A DNA stretch of 64,000 nucleotides. Source: Magicicada septendecula (lineage: Eukaryota; Arthropoda; Insecta; Hemiptera; Cicadidae). Positions 12,940 to 23,826 of this stretch are shown here, in pieces (within the stretch, counting starts at the first letter, position 1; each line of letters starts with the position of its first letter). Below the pieces are notes generated by a model. It ran no database searches and was not told the DNA's origin. It saw nothing but the letters and a program-made list of their open reading frames with translations. The translations under genes were made by a program, and so were the position numbers. Location of the stretch: positions 692,769,462 to 692,833,461 of the forward strand of contig CM068367.1 in the NCBI GenBank assembly GCA_034769895.1, given 5' to 3'.

Positions 12940-15521
12940 AAAATGCAAATTCTCTAATTAAATCCGTTATATCTAACGCTTCACAAATCTCTTCCTCGAT
13001 GATTATTACAGCCAAATTTGTAAGTCTATTCTGGCTCATAGTAGATCTCAAATAGTTTTTAATTATTTTTAATTTTTAAAACGATCTCTCACCATGAGCA
13101 ACAAACAGTGACAAGCATTGTTAAAAAAATTCGTAGGACTACAGATAAATTCGGGAAGTGCTAATTAAATCATTAGCCACAAGGTATTCTAAAACCTCCT
13201 TGGCTGAAGTCGTATTGGGTTTATTATAAATGGACAATATTTCAATTTCATTGCACAAATCAATTCCATTAACATCCATTTGTTTTGTAGATGAATCAGT
13301 TAATTTAATTTGTAAATCCATACAACATTTTATTAATTCTTCTTTATCTATAGATAAAGAGCCTAAATTATTTAAAAAGCCAAAATAGTCATTGCACTCG
13401 TTTAACTGTTCAAATCTGTTATTTAATTTTGATACTACTATATCAAGAATATAAAAATAAAAATTAACTTCGAAATTCAACTCTGGTGATTCGACTGGTT
13501 CATCTCTATTTTCATAATAAAAACATTCGACTGGTTCATCTCTATGTTCATAATAAAAAAATTCGACTGGTTCATCTCTATGTTCATAATAAAAAAAAAC
13601 CTTTTTTTTCTCGCTCTAACCAAGCCTATAGATGGAAAAACAATTTCGCAGTCTGTATCTTCAGCAATTTTTTTGCTTCGTTAAGCATAGCTGTAAAACT
13701 AGTTTTAGATCGCATTTCAATGAAAAAATTTTGAATTTCTTTCAACATTTTTACAGCTTCTGGTAAAATAATATTAGATTTTTGCATGATTTTGCTTACA
13801 ATGTTTATTTTTGATAAAATATTCTACCAAATTACTAGAGAACACACAAATTTATATGATTTTATGTTATTAATTAGTGACTTTTGCAAGGTTTTTTGTG
13901 TCATTGTCTCTTGATGTATCATTATAAAGGGAAAAGAGAGCATCATACATTTTTTCTAAATGAAATCTAAGGGTTTTAATGGCATTGATTCTACTCTCCC
14001 ACTGTGTATCAGATAAAGGTTTTACAGTTATGGTAGGAAGTTCCTTCATGAGAATATGCCAACGATAGGTGGAGGCTGAAAAAAAACCATATATTTCTTG
14101 AATAATAACAAAGAAATTTGTTACTTCAAGCGAACTTTTCGCAGCATCATTTACAACTAAATTAAGACTATGAGCTACACAAGGGACAAAAAAGGCTCTA
14201 GGATTTATATAAAGAATTCTTTTTTGCAGCCCATTATGTTTGCCTTTCATATTGGCACCATTGTCATATCCCTGCCCTCGCATATCCTTAATATCATATT
14301 TAATTCTTTTAAATAATTCAATAAAAAGGCTGTTAGTCCTTCACCAGTTGTATCTGTAACTGGGCAGAACCCTAAAAAATGCTCTCTAATTTCTATATTC
14401 TTTGAAATATCATTAATGAAAATGAATCTGACAACTACAGTTATTTGTTCTTCGTGACTAACATCAGGTGTACAATCTAATATAATTGAATAATATTTAC
14501 ATAAATTTAATGTTTCGATTACATTTTGCTTCACTTTTTCACCTATTAGACAAATTAATTCATTTTGGATTTTATCCCCTAAATAATGTGGCATATTATT
14601 GTAATCTTTTTGAATTTTGCCAATATGTTCCGCCATTATACTATTGAATTTTGAAATTGATTCAATTAGCTTCAAAAAATTACCATTACCTTTTTCAAAA
14701 AGTTTCTGATTGCTTCCTCTAAAAGCTAGATTTTGTCCAGCTAAATATTGAATGACACAAATGATTCTTTCAATAATTGACGTCCATCTTTTTTTTTCTA
14801 ACTGAATTAAATTTTGGTTGACTGAGTCAACAGTTGTACATTTTTCAATCAATTTTTTTAGCTCAAAATATTTCTTAACATTCTCAAAATGCCCCTTACT
14901 TTTTTCGTGTCTGTCTAAAATTTGAGATAAGTGTCGCCAGTCAGTATAACCTTTATCATCATTAAAAACATTATCAGAAACTTTAAATAATTTGCAACAA
15001 AAACAGAATACAGAATTATTTGACTTAGAATAAACCAGCCATGTTCTAGGAACTTTTTCATTATTGCTCAATTTTTTGTCATAATAAGTAGTTGAAAAAG
15101 ATCTATTTGAATCGTCTTATGGAAATGCAGTATTTTTCAATTGTAATGGCCTTATTTCAAGAATAGACATTTTAATCTTATCTGTTAAAACTTGCGGCCA
15201 AAGAGCTGGATCTTTCAATATTTCCACCCCAGCATCCTCAGCAGCAGCTTCGGTTGGTGTTGGTGCATCCGCCTCTGATTTATTTTTTTGTTGCTGCTGC
15301 CCTATTTGTAGATTTTCTGTATGCATGTCCTTGTTATAATCAAGCTCTTCCTCCACTTGCTGGCTTGTTGATGGATGTTCGGCTGTAGCCGTCGTGGATA
15401 CAAAGAAATTTTTTAAGAAGCCAGCCAGTCCTTTTTTAATTTTGTCTTTTTCCAACTTTCTTTTTCGATACTGAAAGCCGGAAAGTCTCTTTCTACCATC
15501 AGCCATCTGAATTAAGCACAA
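12940..15521 (-). pseudogene. hAT transposase, ZMYM1-like, broken
   Basis: The N-terminus at 15521-15117 (start at 15521 or the MADGRKR start at 15506) is Lys-rich, then Glu/Gln-rich. The 15071-14247 frame holds the TTF-type zinc finger (WLVYSKSNNSVFCFCCKLF, WRHLSQILDRHEKSKGH) and the first catalytic Asp region (YYSIILDCTPDVSHEEQ). The 14283-13870 frame holds GQGYDNGANMKGKHNGLQ and the insertion-domain start CVAHSLNLVVND. A middle helical piece lies at 13480-13139. The C-terminal dimerisation motif (RSTMSQNRLTNLA) is at about 13060-12990, in changed frames. Several stops and frame changes inactivate it. Order and motifs match the ZMYM1/52KD-repressor branch of hAT transposases. Confidence 0.9.
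13488..13600. repeat. 35-bp tandem repeat, three copies
   Basis: Three tandem copies of a unit starting TTCGACTGGTTCATCTCTAT and ending in an A run. They lie within the transposase coding region of the hAT element and interrupt it. Confidence 0.9.
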
Positions 15522-15805
15522 ATAAATTTTAAGAATAGCGAAACAGAAAAATAAGAAGAAAAGTTTAAATGTTTAAATTAATGAAAAATAGTTATGTTTT
15601 AAAACTTTAAACTTTAAAAAGCACTATATTAACTCTTGATTGAAACATTTAGTCTTTTTATTTCTGCTTAGTTCAATACAATCTTACTCGCATTCAATCA
15701 CATACTAAACTAACCCCCGTTTTAAATTCTTTAAAGAGCGCCGCTTAGTCAAGCCGATTTCGCGAAATCTATATAGTTTCGTGTATCATGCCGCACCATA
15801 GCGAC

Positions 15806-16098
15806 CAAGAAGACTAGAGAGAAGGAGACTTAACTCGATCAAAATTGAGTGGTGGGGGTGGGACGAATTCTCTCGCGTATCATGACATATTGTGAAGCAC
15901 GCATGGCATCTGCGCAAGCATATCGTGTTCAAAATATTTCCTTGTTGGCCGAAAAAAAATTTCTACCAATGAGGATGCAGAATTTAATAATACTGCTTGC
16001 GCAGATCCCACGCGCGCTTTGCAATACGTCATGATACGCGAGAGAATTCGTTCCACCCCCATTACTCGAGTTAAGTCTCCTTCTCTCTAGTCTTCTTG
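15806..16098. mobile_element. 293-bp hAT-type MITE nested in hAT
   Basis: Long inverted arms start CAAGAAGACTAGAGAGAAGG at both ends and extend over about 110 bp each. The element is flanked by a perfect 8-bp target duplication, ATAGCGAC (15798-15805 and 16099-16106). It has no coding capacity. The arms include CGCGTATCATGAC and CTGCGCAAGCA. An 8-bp duplication fits hAT mobilisation. It must have entered after the surrounding hAT element. Confidence 0.93.
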
Positions 16099-16470
16099 AT
16101 AGCGACAAAGCGGTAACTCGTGTGTCAGCATCTGTATAATCACGCTGTTCCTGCATAACTTTGTATTTACAATAGCGATAGTGATCGGCACCGATGTGTT
16201 TACTAATAAAAATAAATTATAAGTTATAAATTATTGTATGCTTGCCGTTTTAAAAAAATGCAACACTTTTTCTGTATCAGGTTACCTTTATACAAAAAAA
16301 AAGCCAGATACAAGTCTAACTTGATAAAAAAAAGTTGCATTTTTTAATGCCGCAAGCATATTTTAAATTTCTTTCATTTTTCATTTTGCCGCCCCGCCGC
16401 CCCTAGTAGGTTGCCACCCGGGTGCTGTGCACCCCTTGCACCCCTGGCATGGCTCGGCCCTGGCTATGGT

Positions 16471-16735
16471 TATATTTCTTATTATGAACAATAAAAACCA
16501 ATAAACAAATTTGAACATAATTGTGACTGCAATCATAGTTGGTAACCTATTGTGTGAGATAAATACAGTTGGTAACATTTGCCATGTAGCTACTGTGACT
16601 GATCTGCTAGATTAATATGGTACAGTAAATGCTTGAACATTTTTTCAGTAATATCATTAACTTAATCAAAATTAAATAACCATGAATAAGAATCATACAG
16701 TTTTAATAAAATAATCCATGATGCACTACGGAAAG
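16471..16735. other. intron sequence between two insertions
   Basis: AT-rich host intron DNA between the hAT duplication and the Penelope-like duplication. No feature recognised. Confidence 0.5.
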
Positions 16736-16855
16736 GATATTTATTCATGGATTTCGTTGTCCATGACATGTCAGTTTCTTAACAAAATATAATTATTTCA
16801 CTACGACTCGGAACACAAAACTTTTAATGGGTAAAAACGTAAAAGCTTTACCTTA

Positions 16856-16900
16856 CAACCTGAACCGGTTTTCACTTTTAAAAAGCTTCTTCAGAAGTTG
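16856..16900 (-). ncRNA. hammerhead ribozyme motif, left arm
   Basis: Minus-strand counterpart of the motif at 32276-32320, with the same core. In order: helix I CAACTT, CTGAAGA, a short A/T helix II, GAAA, the palindrome AACCGGTT as helix III, cleavage-site C, then AGGTTG closing helix I. Penelope-like elements of many animals carry such compact hammerheads in their terminal repeats. Prediction from primary sequence only. Confidence 0.65.
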
Positions 16901-16970
16901 CCGCTGGTAGCATTGTTCGTCTAGTTGTTGGCGACGAAATCGATTTTTGAAAGATCAATGTTGTGTGTGT

Positions 16971-19900
16971 TGTAACGTATCAAAATTATCGTTACATAAA
17001 TATAATATCAAATGCCCACAATAAAAATCTACCATGAACATATCTAAGCCGATATATCTAAACACACCAACAAAATGAAAAAACAACACAAAAATGTAGA
17101 AGTCAATCGTATACCCATGGATAAATAATGTTGAAGAAAATAAGCACTGTAGAAGGAAGAAATTATAATTGAATAAATCATCAATATTATCACAAGAGGA
17201 AGAGTGAACCAAGCAACTACGTTAGCAACCAGGGCCCAATAAGTGAGGGAAAGGACCAATAAGTGAGGGAATAGGACCCAATAAGTGAGGGAAAATATCC
17301 GATAAGTGAGGAAAAATATATATAAGAAGAGGAAAAAACCGATATATAAGAAGAGGAAGAATGTATAATGAATAATGAAAATATTTAATAATGAACAAGA
17401 AAACGACATTACCAGTGTGAAGAAGACACGATAAATAAGGAAAGTATTTAATAAATGAAGAAAATACCAAAAAAAAAGAAGATTATACTACCAGTATGAA
17501 GAGTAACAAATAAGTGAATAATGATACCCCAACAAGGAAGAACCTGAAGGAAAACAAGTGACCAAGAACAAAGTATTGACCATATAATAAGCAGCCACAG
17601 ACAATAATAGTGAGTTACTTACAGTGAATTAATTAATACCAAAATACCACGATCTCAAACAAACTAACACAAACAATAAAAGTGTAGTGTTGATAGAAAG
17701 TGAAAATAATAAGTAATAACAAAGATATACAACAATCTCAAATAAACAACACAGACAAAAAGTTTATTATTAATGAGACAAAACATATAATAAAGTAAAA
17801 CATTATAAATATCACAAGTAAACTGAAATTCAGTACCGTACAAAAAATAATTGCTCAATTATGAAATTAAATGGAACTATTTACCAGTAAATACCATGAC
17901 TGACATTCAATATAGAATCTTTATAAAATCATACATTTAAATATCAGGAGAGTGAAAAGTAAAGCCAATACAGAATGTAATTCATAGTATATAAGAAATA
18001 AGACAGCATGTATTAGATAAAAAAAAAAACAAGCAACCCAAACCAAGTGTAAAAACCCAATGTGTATGTCAATAACCAGTTAGAATTAGATAACAATATG
18101 TGAACAGATAGTATATAATAGAAGTAAAATAAAGAAAACAATTGTACTAGATAATAGTAATAATCATCATAGTAAATACATATGGAAATAAGCAAGAAAC
18201 TAAACTAATACATATAAGCATTGTTGTCATCCAATAGTATACACATAACCTCAACTGAACAGAATCTGCAACACAGAATCATAAACAACAATTAGAAAAG
18301 CACTGACAAAAGTATTTACATGATGCAACAACAAACTAGAATAAATAATAAACAGAATAAACCCAGTATAAACTAAGGAACACAAATATATACCTTATAT
18401 TGTTTAAACAAATCATAGCTAAATTACCAAACCACAGGGTGACTGACAGAATTACATAAAAAACTCAGTTAAAACTAATCAGGAAGAGGAAAATAGCATA
18501 ACAGTAGTTACAAGAATACTCAATACCTCTTTGAGAACCATTAACAAACATTAAATACATGAATTTATGTAATAATAATAAGAATAAACAATAATACATG
18601 TCAGATGGAACTAGATGTAAATAACAATCCAACAGAGAATTGTGAATAAGTAGCACTGTAGGGAATATTAAATACCCAAGATAAGCTATAGACAAGATCT
18701 AAAGACAAATTAATGGATGAAAATACATCCCTAATACCAAACTAATAATAAAACAAGAGTGTCAATGTGACAGGACACATAACATGGTATAATAAAACCA
18801 CTCGATGTAAATAAACGAAGCTATATTGATAAATACTAAGCTGCACAAAGGGTGTAGTATCGTTTGATATACAAACCAAGGACAAAAGAATTGTATTAGA
18901 ATAATATATATATATTAGAACTGATAAGAAATAATGCCAGGACATTGAAGGCCTACTCGCCTGAAAATGCATTATAAATATTGTAAATATTTAGTATTTA
19001 AGGAATAGTTGATAAGATATAATGACTTTAACTATTAACAGTGAGTGATATAAGTATCATGTGATACTATAAAGTGGAAAAAACTTATATTTAAATAAGA
19101 ACCACAAAAAGTGCATCGACGAAAGGGTAAATAAGTTAATCATGGATGGAATTAGTGCTTGAGTGGACTCAAAATAAAGAGCAGAGCATCCGAAATAACG
19201 TGATACCCTTAGATTCCAAATCAGAGATGTATTAACAAAGTTATAAACAATCCTAATTTTTCAATCAATTCCAAAAGAATTGATAGCGTCGTTTTCATAA
19301 TCTCAAACCCAAAACCAGATGCTTAGAAATAAAATTTCTTAATTTATTATGACATTTGGGTACAAGATTAATCGATTTCCAGCCAATAAGAAATGCTGAT
19401 TTCAGCAGACGCCGATTGAGGCAGCGAGGGAGAGCATCATTAAGAAACTGATCGTCAACACTGACAGAACGTGTCTTCGACGAAAGTATTTTTTCAAAAT
19501 GTGTGTGTTCCCCCAGTTAGTAAACAGTTGCATCTAACCTAACTTAGATGTTAATAACCTTAAACGTGTGGAGTGTAATCAGTGATATGAAATAGTGAAA
19601 TATACCATTGCCAGTGTATAATATCGGCAATGATGAGTGAAATAATAAGGGAGTATTTAGAATTAGCGACATTTAAATGAATTTTAAATGATTATCGAAT
19701 AATAAATTTTTGTGTTGATACCACGTTAGTCAAGTACATTTATACGTGACTAACCTCAATAATGATTATTAATTAACAAATTATTGAACAAAAGTTCTCA
19801 GTTTTATTTATTACCGGTATATAAAATACTATTAATTTTAAAAACGAGTTGCAAATTATATCACTACTTAACCTATACTGATGTAAACATAAATAGATGC

Positions 19901-21110
19901 TGATTTGACTATAACTGTAACGAAAAATAATTCGATTATCCACAATAAGTGAGAACCGTCAGTAAGGTTAATGGATAATAAATGTATCATTAACAAATAT
20001 TATGTGTAATTATAAGGTTCTAATGAAGTCAATTTAAATATTTTTAATAATTAACCTAGAGGAATTGTCACTCTAATCTACCTGCTATTAAAAGGTACAC
20101 AGATAATGCAGTGCTGTGCTTTCAAACCAAGAAAGCCTAAATATTCTTAATTGCACTGAGATGATAAATTAATCATTAGATTTTATTTTTTATAACCATT
20201 CAAGGAATTTTATTCCGATATACAACAATTTTAATCGTATCACACATACCATATCATAACCTGCAAAGTTAAAAGCAGGCGTGCCTGATACGATAGTTTC
20301 CAATATTATAATTAAACTTTTTTCTAATTTTGTAATCACTCTCCATAATACGTTATTGTCGTATTTAAGCATTTTTGTAGCCAGTATCTTGTATCCTAAA
20401 AGAATTCACAATTTTTGGTAATTATAAATAAAAAACTCTAACCAAACCAGGTTAGAATAGTACGATATAAAGAATCAGTGTTACCAGCCCTGAGATTTAA
20501 GAATCTCTGTAACGAGTTAAATTGTTCTTGATGTTTTATGGAATGTTTTAAAGGGTTTTAAATGAAATTTAATTATTGTTAATAAACTACCATTTTACTT
20601 ATAAACGAGTCAGTCCGTCATTTCAAGGTAGACTGTAATAACAACAAATAACAGAGCATTTATTTTACAAAGTGGCAGTACGGCGAACAAGTGGCCAAGA
20701 TTTGAATAATTACAAAACAGAATCAAATGCAAACAACTTTATTTACCTTATATCTACATACACACCAGTGATAAATGTTGTATGAACTGTGTTATGTTAT
20801 TTTCAGTGTATCACAGGAAGAAGGAATCTACTTCGGAAGGTTGACACTGATAAGTAAGTGGTAAGTGACAGGTAAACTCACCAGTGTTCGAGAAGAAAAT
20901 TTAAACATTTTTTAAGCTTTCTAAACCTTTTTTGAGCTAAATAATAATAATTAATTACAACATCTGTACACATCAACTCATTGTATTACAACATGACGAA
21001 TCCAACGTGTGGCAAATTAACAAAACTCAAAAATAATTGGTTGTATTACAACGTGACGCTCCATCGCGGGGCTTGAACAACGTAAACAGGATCAACAAAG
21101 ATTAGTTATA
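16971..21110 (+). repeat. 5' LTR, 4,140 bp
   Basis: Starts TGTAACGTATC and ends TTAGTTATA. AT-rich with many short antisense hydrophobic frames that recur in the 3' LTR and have no domain; I treat them as non-coding. It includes a minisatellite at 17230-17313 built on CCAATAAGTGAGGGAA (four copies) and a CCAAT-containing GC-richer patch at 19380-19470 that could be the promoter. Near its 3' end are two fossil primer-site-like motifs (20994 and 21054). Confidence 0.92.
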
Positions 21111-21131
21111 GAGTGGCGTCCAACCTTTGAG
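20994..21131 (+). promoter_or_regulatory. PBS and two upstream PBS-like copies
   Basis: Three motifs lie at exact 60-bp steps. TGACGAATCCAACGTGTGGC starts at 20994, TGACGCTCCATCGCGGGGCT at 21054 and TGGCGTCCAACCTTTGAG at 21114. All resemble a tRNA-Lys-type primer site (TGGCGCCCAACGTGGGGC). Each is preceded by three bases and an LTR-end-like word: TTGTATTACA before the first two and TTAGTTATA before the third. Only the third lies outside the LTR and is the likely working primer site. The other two also occur in the 3' LTR at 29288 and 29348. Confidence 0.75.
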
Positions 21132-22576
21132 CATCGAATTAGGTTGATTATACCCAACTAAATAAATAAATATCACATATTTTTAAACTTAATTCGAGCG
21201 GCAGTTACAATACTTTACTATGAAAATATACAAGAGAGGCAGAACAAGAACGGAGAGAGTGGACATGGATCGAATACGGAGATTATTGAACATAGACAGT
21301 GAAGAAATGAACCGACAAATGGAAGAGGAAAAGAGACAGATAAGAGAGGAATCAAACCAATTAAGACGCAAAATCGAGGAAAGTTTCACAAAGTTCCAAG
21401 GATTGGAAACCCGGCAGGAGAGGATGAAACGAAATACAGCATTATTCAATAACCAAACAGAACGGTGGGAGGAAGAAGAAATGAACTATCGTAACCAGAG
21501 ATGGGAAGACGAGCGTAAAAGAAGGGAAGCATTCGAAGAAGAATTATAAAGTGCCAAGAAATTAAAAGATGAGCAGAGACAAATAAATGAAAATTTAATG
21601 AAAAATAATGAAAATACTAATGGAAATAAGAAACAAATTAACAAAAAACTCAAGAACGACCATACCAAGAAGGATTTCAAAGAACCACTACAAGAAAATG
21701 TAGATAAAAATACCCAAGAACAAAGTATTAATAATAATAATAAAAAGGAGGAGGAAATAATAAATTATAATAAACCATTAATAATCATAGAAAACACGAA
21801 TAAAAACCCAGAACCACTAGATAAAGAATTAAAAGAAACCAATAACACGAAAACGCCTGAAGTGGAGGCTACAACAGGTGACACCGTGGAAAACCAACCC
21901 GAGAGAACTGCACCAACAGAGGTGAGAGATTTCCAGGAGATAATGGTGAAAGATATGAGGGACCAATCTCCCCAAACCATAAGGAATAGCTTTGAGGAGG
22001 CAAGAGAAGAAATAATTAACGATATTAAGCTATGGAGAGAAGAAATAATTCAACAATGGAGGGAAGAAATGAAGAATGATGACAAACCGGTGATAGGAGA
22101 AACACCAAACGTGGAACAATTAAATATGGAAACAGAAAATAAGAGTAAACCATCGATAAAAACAATCGTAGTAAACGACGATAAAAACAAGGAAGAATTA
22201 AGCCTGCAAACTGAAGAGAATGGTAAACAAACAGGGAACAAAGAAGACTCAAAAACATTGTTATCTGGGAATAAACACCACAGAAATGAAGAAAATATTC
22301 AACACATAGAAATAACCACTAAAAGTGCAAAGAACCAGGTGATTCAGAAGATCAAGGACATAGGAAAAATATTTCCAAAGAAAATGAGAAATACACGAGA
22401 AGGAATGGAGATGATTAAAGGTGGGTTAGTTAACATATTTAACCTCCTGATTAACGAACAGAAAGAATTAATTAAGTTTAAAAATGCTAACAAGAACTTA
22501 ATAAAAATGTCAAAAGTTAATTACATATAATTATTCTTGGATTTCGTTGTCCATGACGTGTCCGTTACTTAACTAA

Positions 22577-22716
22577 ATATCACTATAATATTGACGACTC
22601 GGAACACTAAGTTTTTTATAAGTAAAAATGTAAAGTTTTTAGGCTGTAAGGTAAAACTTTACGTTTTTACTTATAAAAAACTTAGTGTTCCGAGTCGTCA
22701 ATATTATAGTGATATT
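22577..22716. repeat. 140-bp near-perfect hairpin, PLE terminus
   Basis: Two arms of about 62 bp (22578-22638 and 22650-22713) are reverse complements and include GACGACTCGGAACACTAAG and TTTTTTATAAGTAAAAA. The loop is GGCTGTAAGG-like. It represents two facing copies of the element's terminal sequence. Confidence 0.9.
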
Positions 22717-22780
22717 TACATATAATTAGTAAAATAGTTTACCTTTTTCTTGTCCGTCTGGTGGCCTTTTCTCTATATTT

Positions 22781-22823
22781 CATTCAACGCGTTTCAGGAC
22801 ATATGCCCCATCATCAGGATATC
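22781..22823 (-). ncRNA. degenerate hammerhead-like motif
   Basis: Minus strand: CTGATGA, a GGGG...TCC helix II, GAAA, and the palindrome ACGCGT as helix III. The two strands that should form helix I (GATATC and GAATG) pair only over two bases, so this copy is probably not active. It sits in the 3' region of the Penelope-like fragment, the expected place. Confidence 0.4.
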
Positions 22824-23103
22824 CCTTGTTGAAGTTCGTCGATCGTTAAAATATTAAAAACACTGTATATACAATTCTACACATGACAATAAATATAATA
22901 AAAACATAAAAACACATAAAATACCCAGATTTTAGACACACACGATATCGGTGGTGCGCACCACGACATGCTATAGTCGACTGCAGTGTTCATGTTGTTA
23001 TATGTCGTGCACTATGGACCTTGTTCTGTATTCTTATCGCTGTGCCGTATAATAGATTGGACTGGAAATTCAGCTGATCGTTAAGGATGACTTCTTCTGT
23101 TTT

Positions 23104-23439
23104 TTAATTTTTGTAAGCCTTATATATTTCGTATTCTTTGATAGCATTCATATAATTTCCTTTTCTGCCTATATGGAGGGGTTGAAAGTTCGTTTTGAAA
23201 TCAGTATAACTATGGTTGTTGTCCATCAGATGGTGCGCGTAATTTGACACTGTTTTACTAAATTCTTTTTTAGGTAAATGTTCTTTGAATCGTTTTTTAA
23301 AAGGTCTTCCAGTTTGGCCAATGTAAAAGCTGTCGCAGTCATTGCATATTATCTTATAAACGCCCGTCCTGTCTTCAATTGATTTTGAATGTTTAGGTAA
23401 GAGTATCTTATTAATGTTATTATTAGTTCGGTAAGCCAT
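23104..23439 (-). pseudogene. Penelope GIY-YIG endonuclease fragment
   Basis: 111-codon open frame with GVYKIICNDCDSFYIGQTGR, the GIY-YIG core with its conserved CxxC-like spacing seen in Penelope-like elements, then FKKRFKEH and ANYAHHLMDNNH-like residues (NYAHHLMDNNHSY). It ends in the YEIYKAYKN region. The reverse transcriptase is absent because the copy is 5'-truncated. The frame has no stops, so the insertion is young, but it cannot act alone. Confidence 0.88.
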
Positions 23440-23826
23440 TTTTCAGTTAATTACAATAAAACGATGAACAAAAACTTAAATAAAGGCATACTTAAAACAA
23501 ATATGCCAACAAATGAGATGCATAATACAATGTTGATGATGTCCTCAATAAAAAATACATCATTAAAATACTCGGTGAACAAACCAAATGATGAAAGGAT
23601 TAAAATAGTATTAAATACCAGTGACTATTTTGTGTTTGAAGAGCTACAATACCGGTTAATTAAAAAGGAATTAACCATGACGGAAGAACGTGAAGTAAAT
23701 GAAGATTTAGTAGCAGCCAAATGGAAGAACCGTATGATAAGTAGATACTTCACCAGTACAGAAACCGATCTGGACACAAAATTAATTCGAGGGAACAGAG
23801 CGACAAGAGTAATCGACTATGGTTAA

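Larger units (their letters stand above)
12610..16462 (-). mobile_element. full-length hAT transposon with TSD
   Basis: 3,853-bp element with terminal inverted repeats starting CAGGGCCGAGCCA at both ends, followed by GCCGCCC-rich subterminal sequence. It is flanked by ACTATGGT (12602-12609) and GCTATGGT (16463-16470), an 8-bp target duplication with seven matches, as expected for hAT. It encodes a broken transposase on the minus strand and has been entered by a 293-bp MITE. It lies wholly within the HYKK intron between exons 32573 and 12490. Confidence 0.93.
22526..23444 (-). mobile_element. 5'-truncated Penelope-like insertion
   Basis: 919-bp insertion flanked by AGTTAATTACA at 22515-22525 and 23445-23455, a perfect 11-bp target duplication. 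On the minus strand it carries the end of a Penelope-like polyprotein with the GIY-YIG domain and a 3' untranslated region with a hammerhead-like core, and it ends in a palindromic terminal repeat. The 5' truncation just before MAYRTNN is as expected for target-primed reverse transcription. It belongs to a different subfamily from the 16.7-32.4 kb element but shares the CGACTCGGAACAC terminal word. Confidence 0.92.
21220..23826 (+). pseudogene. gag-like gene, one stop and one insertion
   Basis: A single frame runs from ATG 21220 to stop 23826, broken by a TAA at 21547-21549 and by a 919-bp Penelope-like insertion after 22525. On either side of the insertion the frame is the same once one copy of the 11-bp duplication is discounted. 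The N-terminus (residues 1-110) is a strongly charged coiled coil rich in Glu, Arg and Lys; the centre is Asn/Glu/Lys-rich. The last part before the insertion (NMEMIKGGLVNIFNLL-like region) and the part after it (DYFVFEELQYRLIKKELTM) match the gag-like frame at 49970-50760. There is no zinc knuckle. I call it gag from position after the PBS and similarity between elements, not from a recognised capsid domain. Confidence 0.7.

Noticed and set aside
15849-16156. Small frames on both strands over 15849-16156
   Set aside because: They lie in the inverted arms of the 293-bp MITE and mirror each other.
17044-19000. Several antisense hydrophobic frames of 60-120 codons, such as 17409-17044 and 25710-25345
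   Set aside because: They occur as paired copies because they lie in the two LTRs. They are Phe/Leu/Tyr-rich only because AT-rich DNA is read on the opposite strand, with no domain or consistent start.
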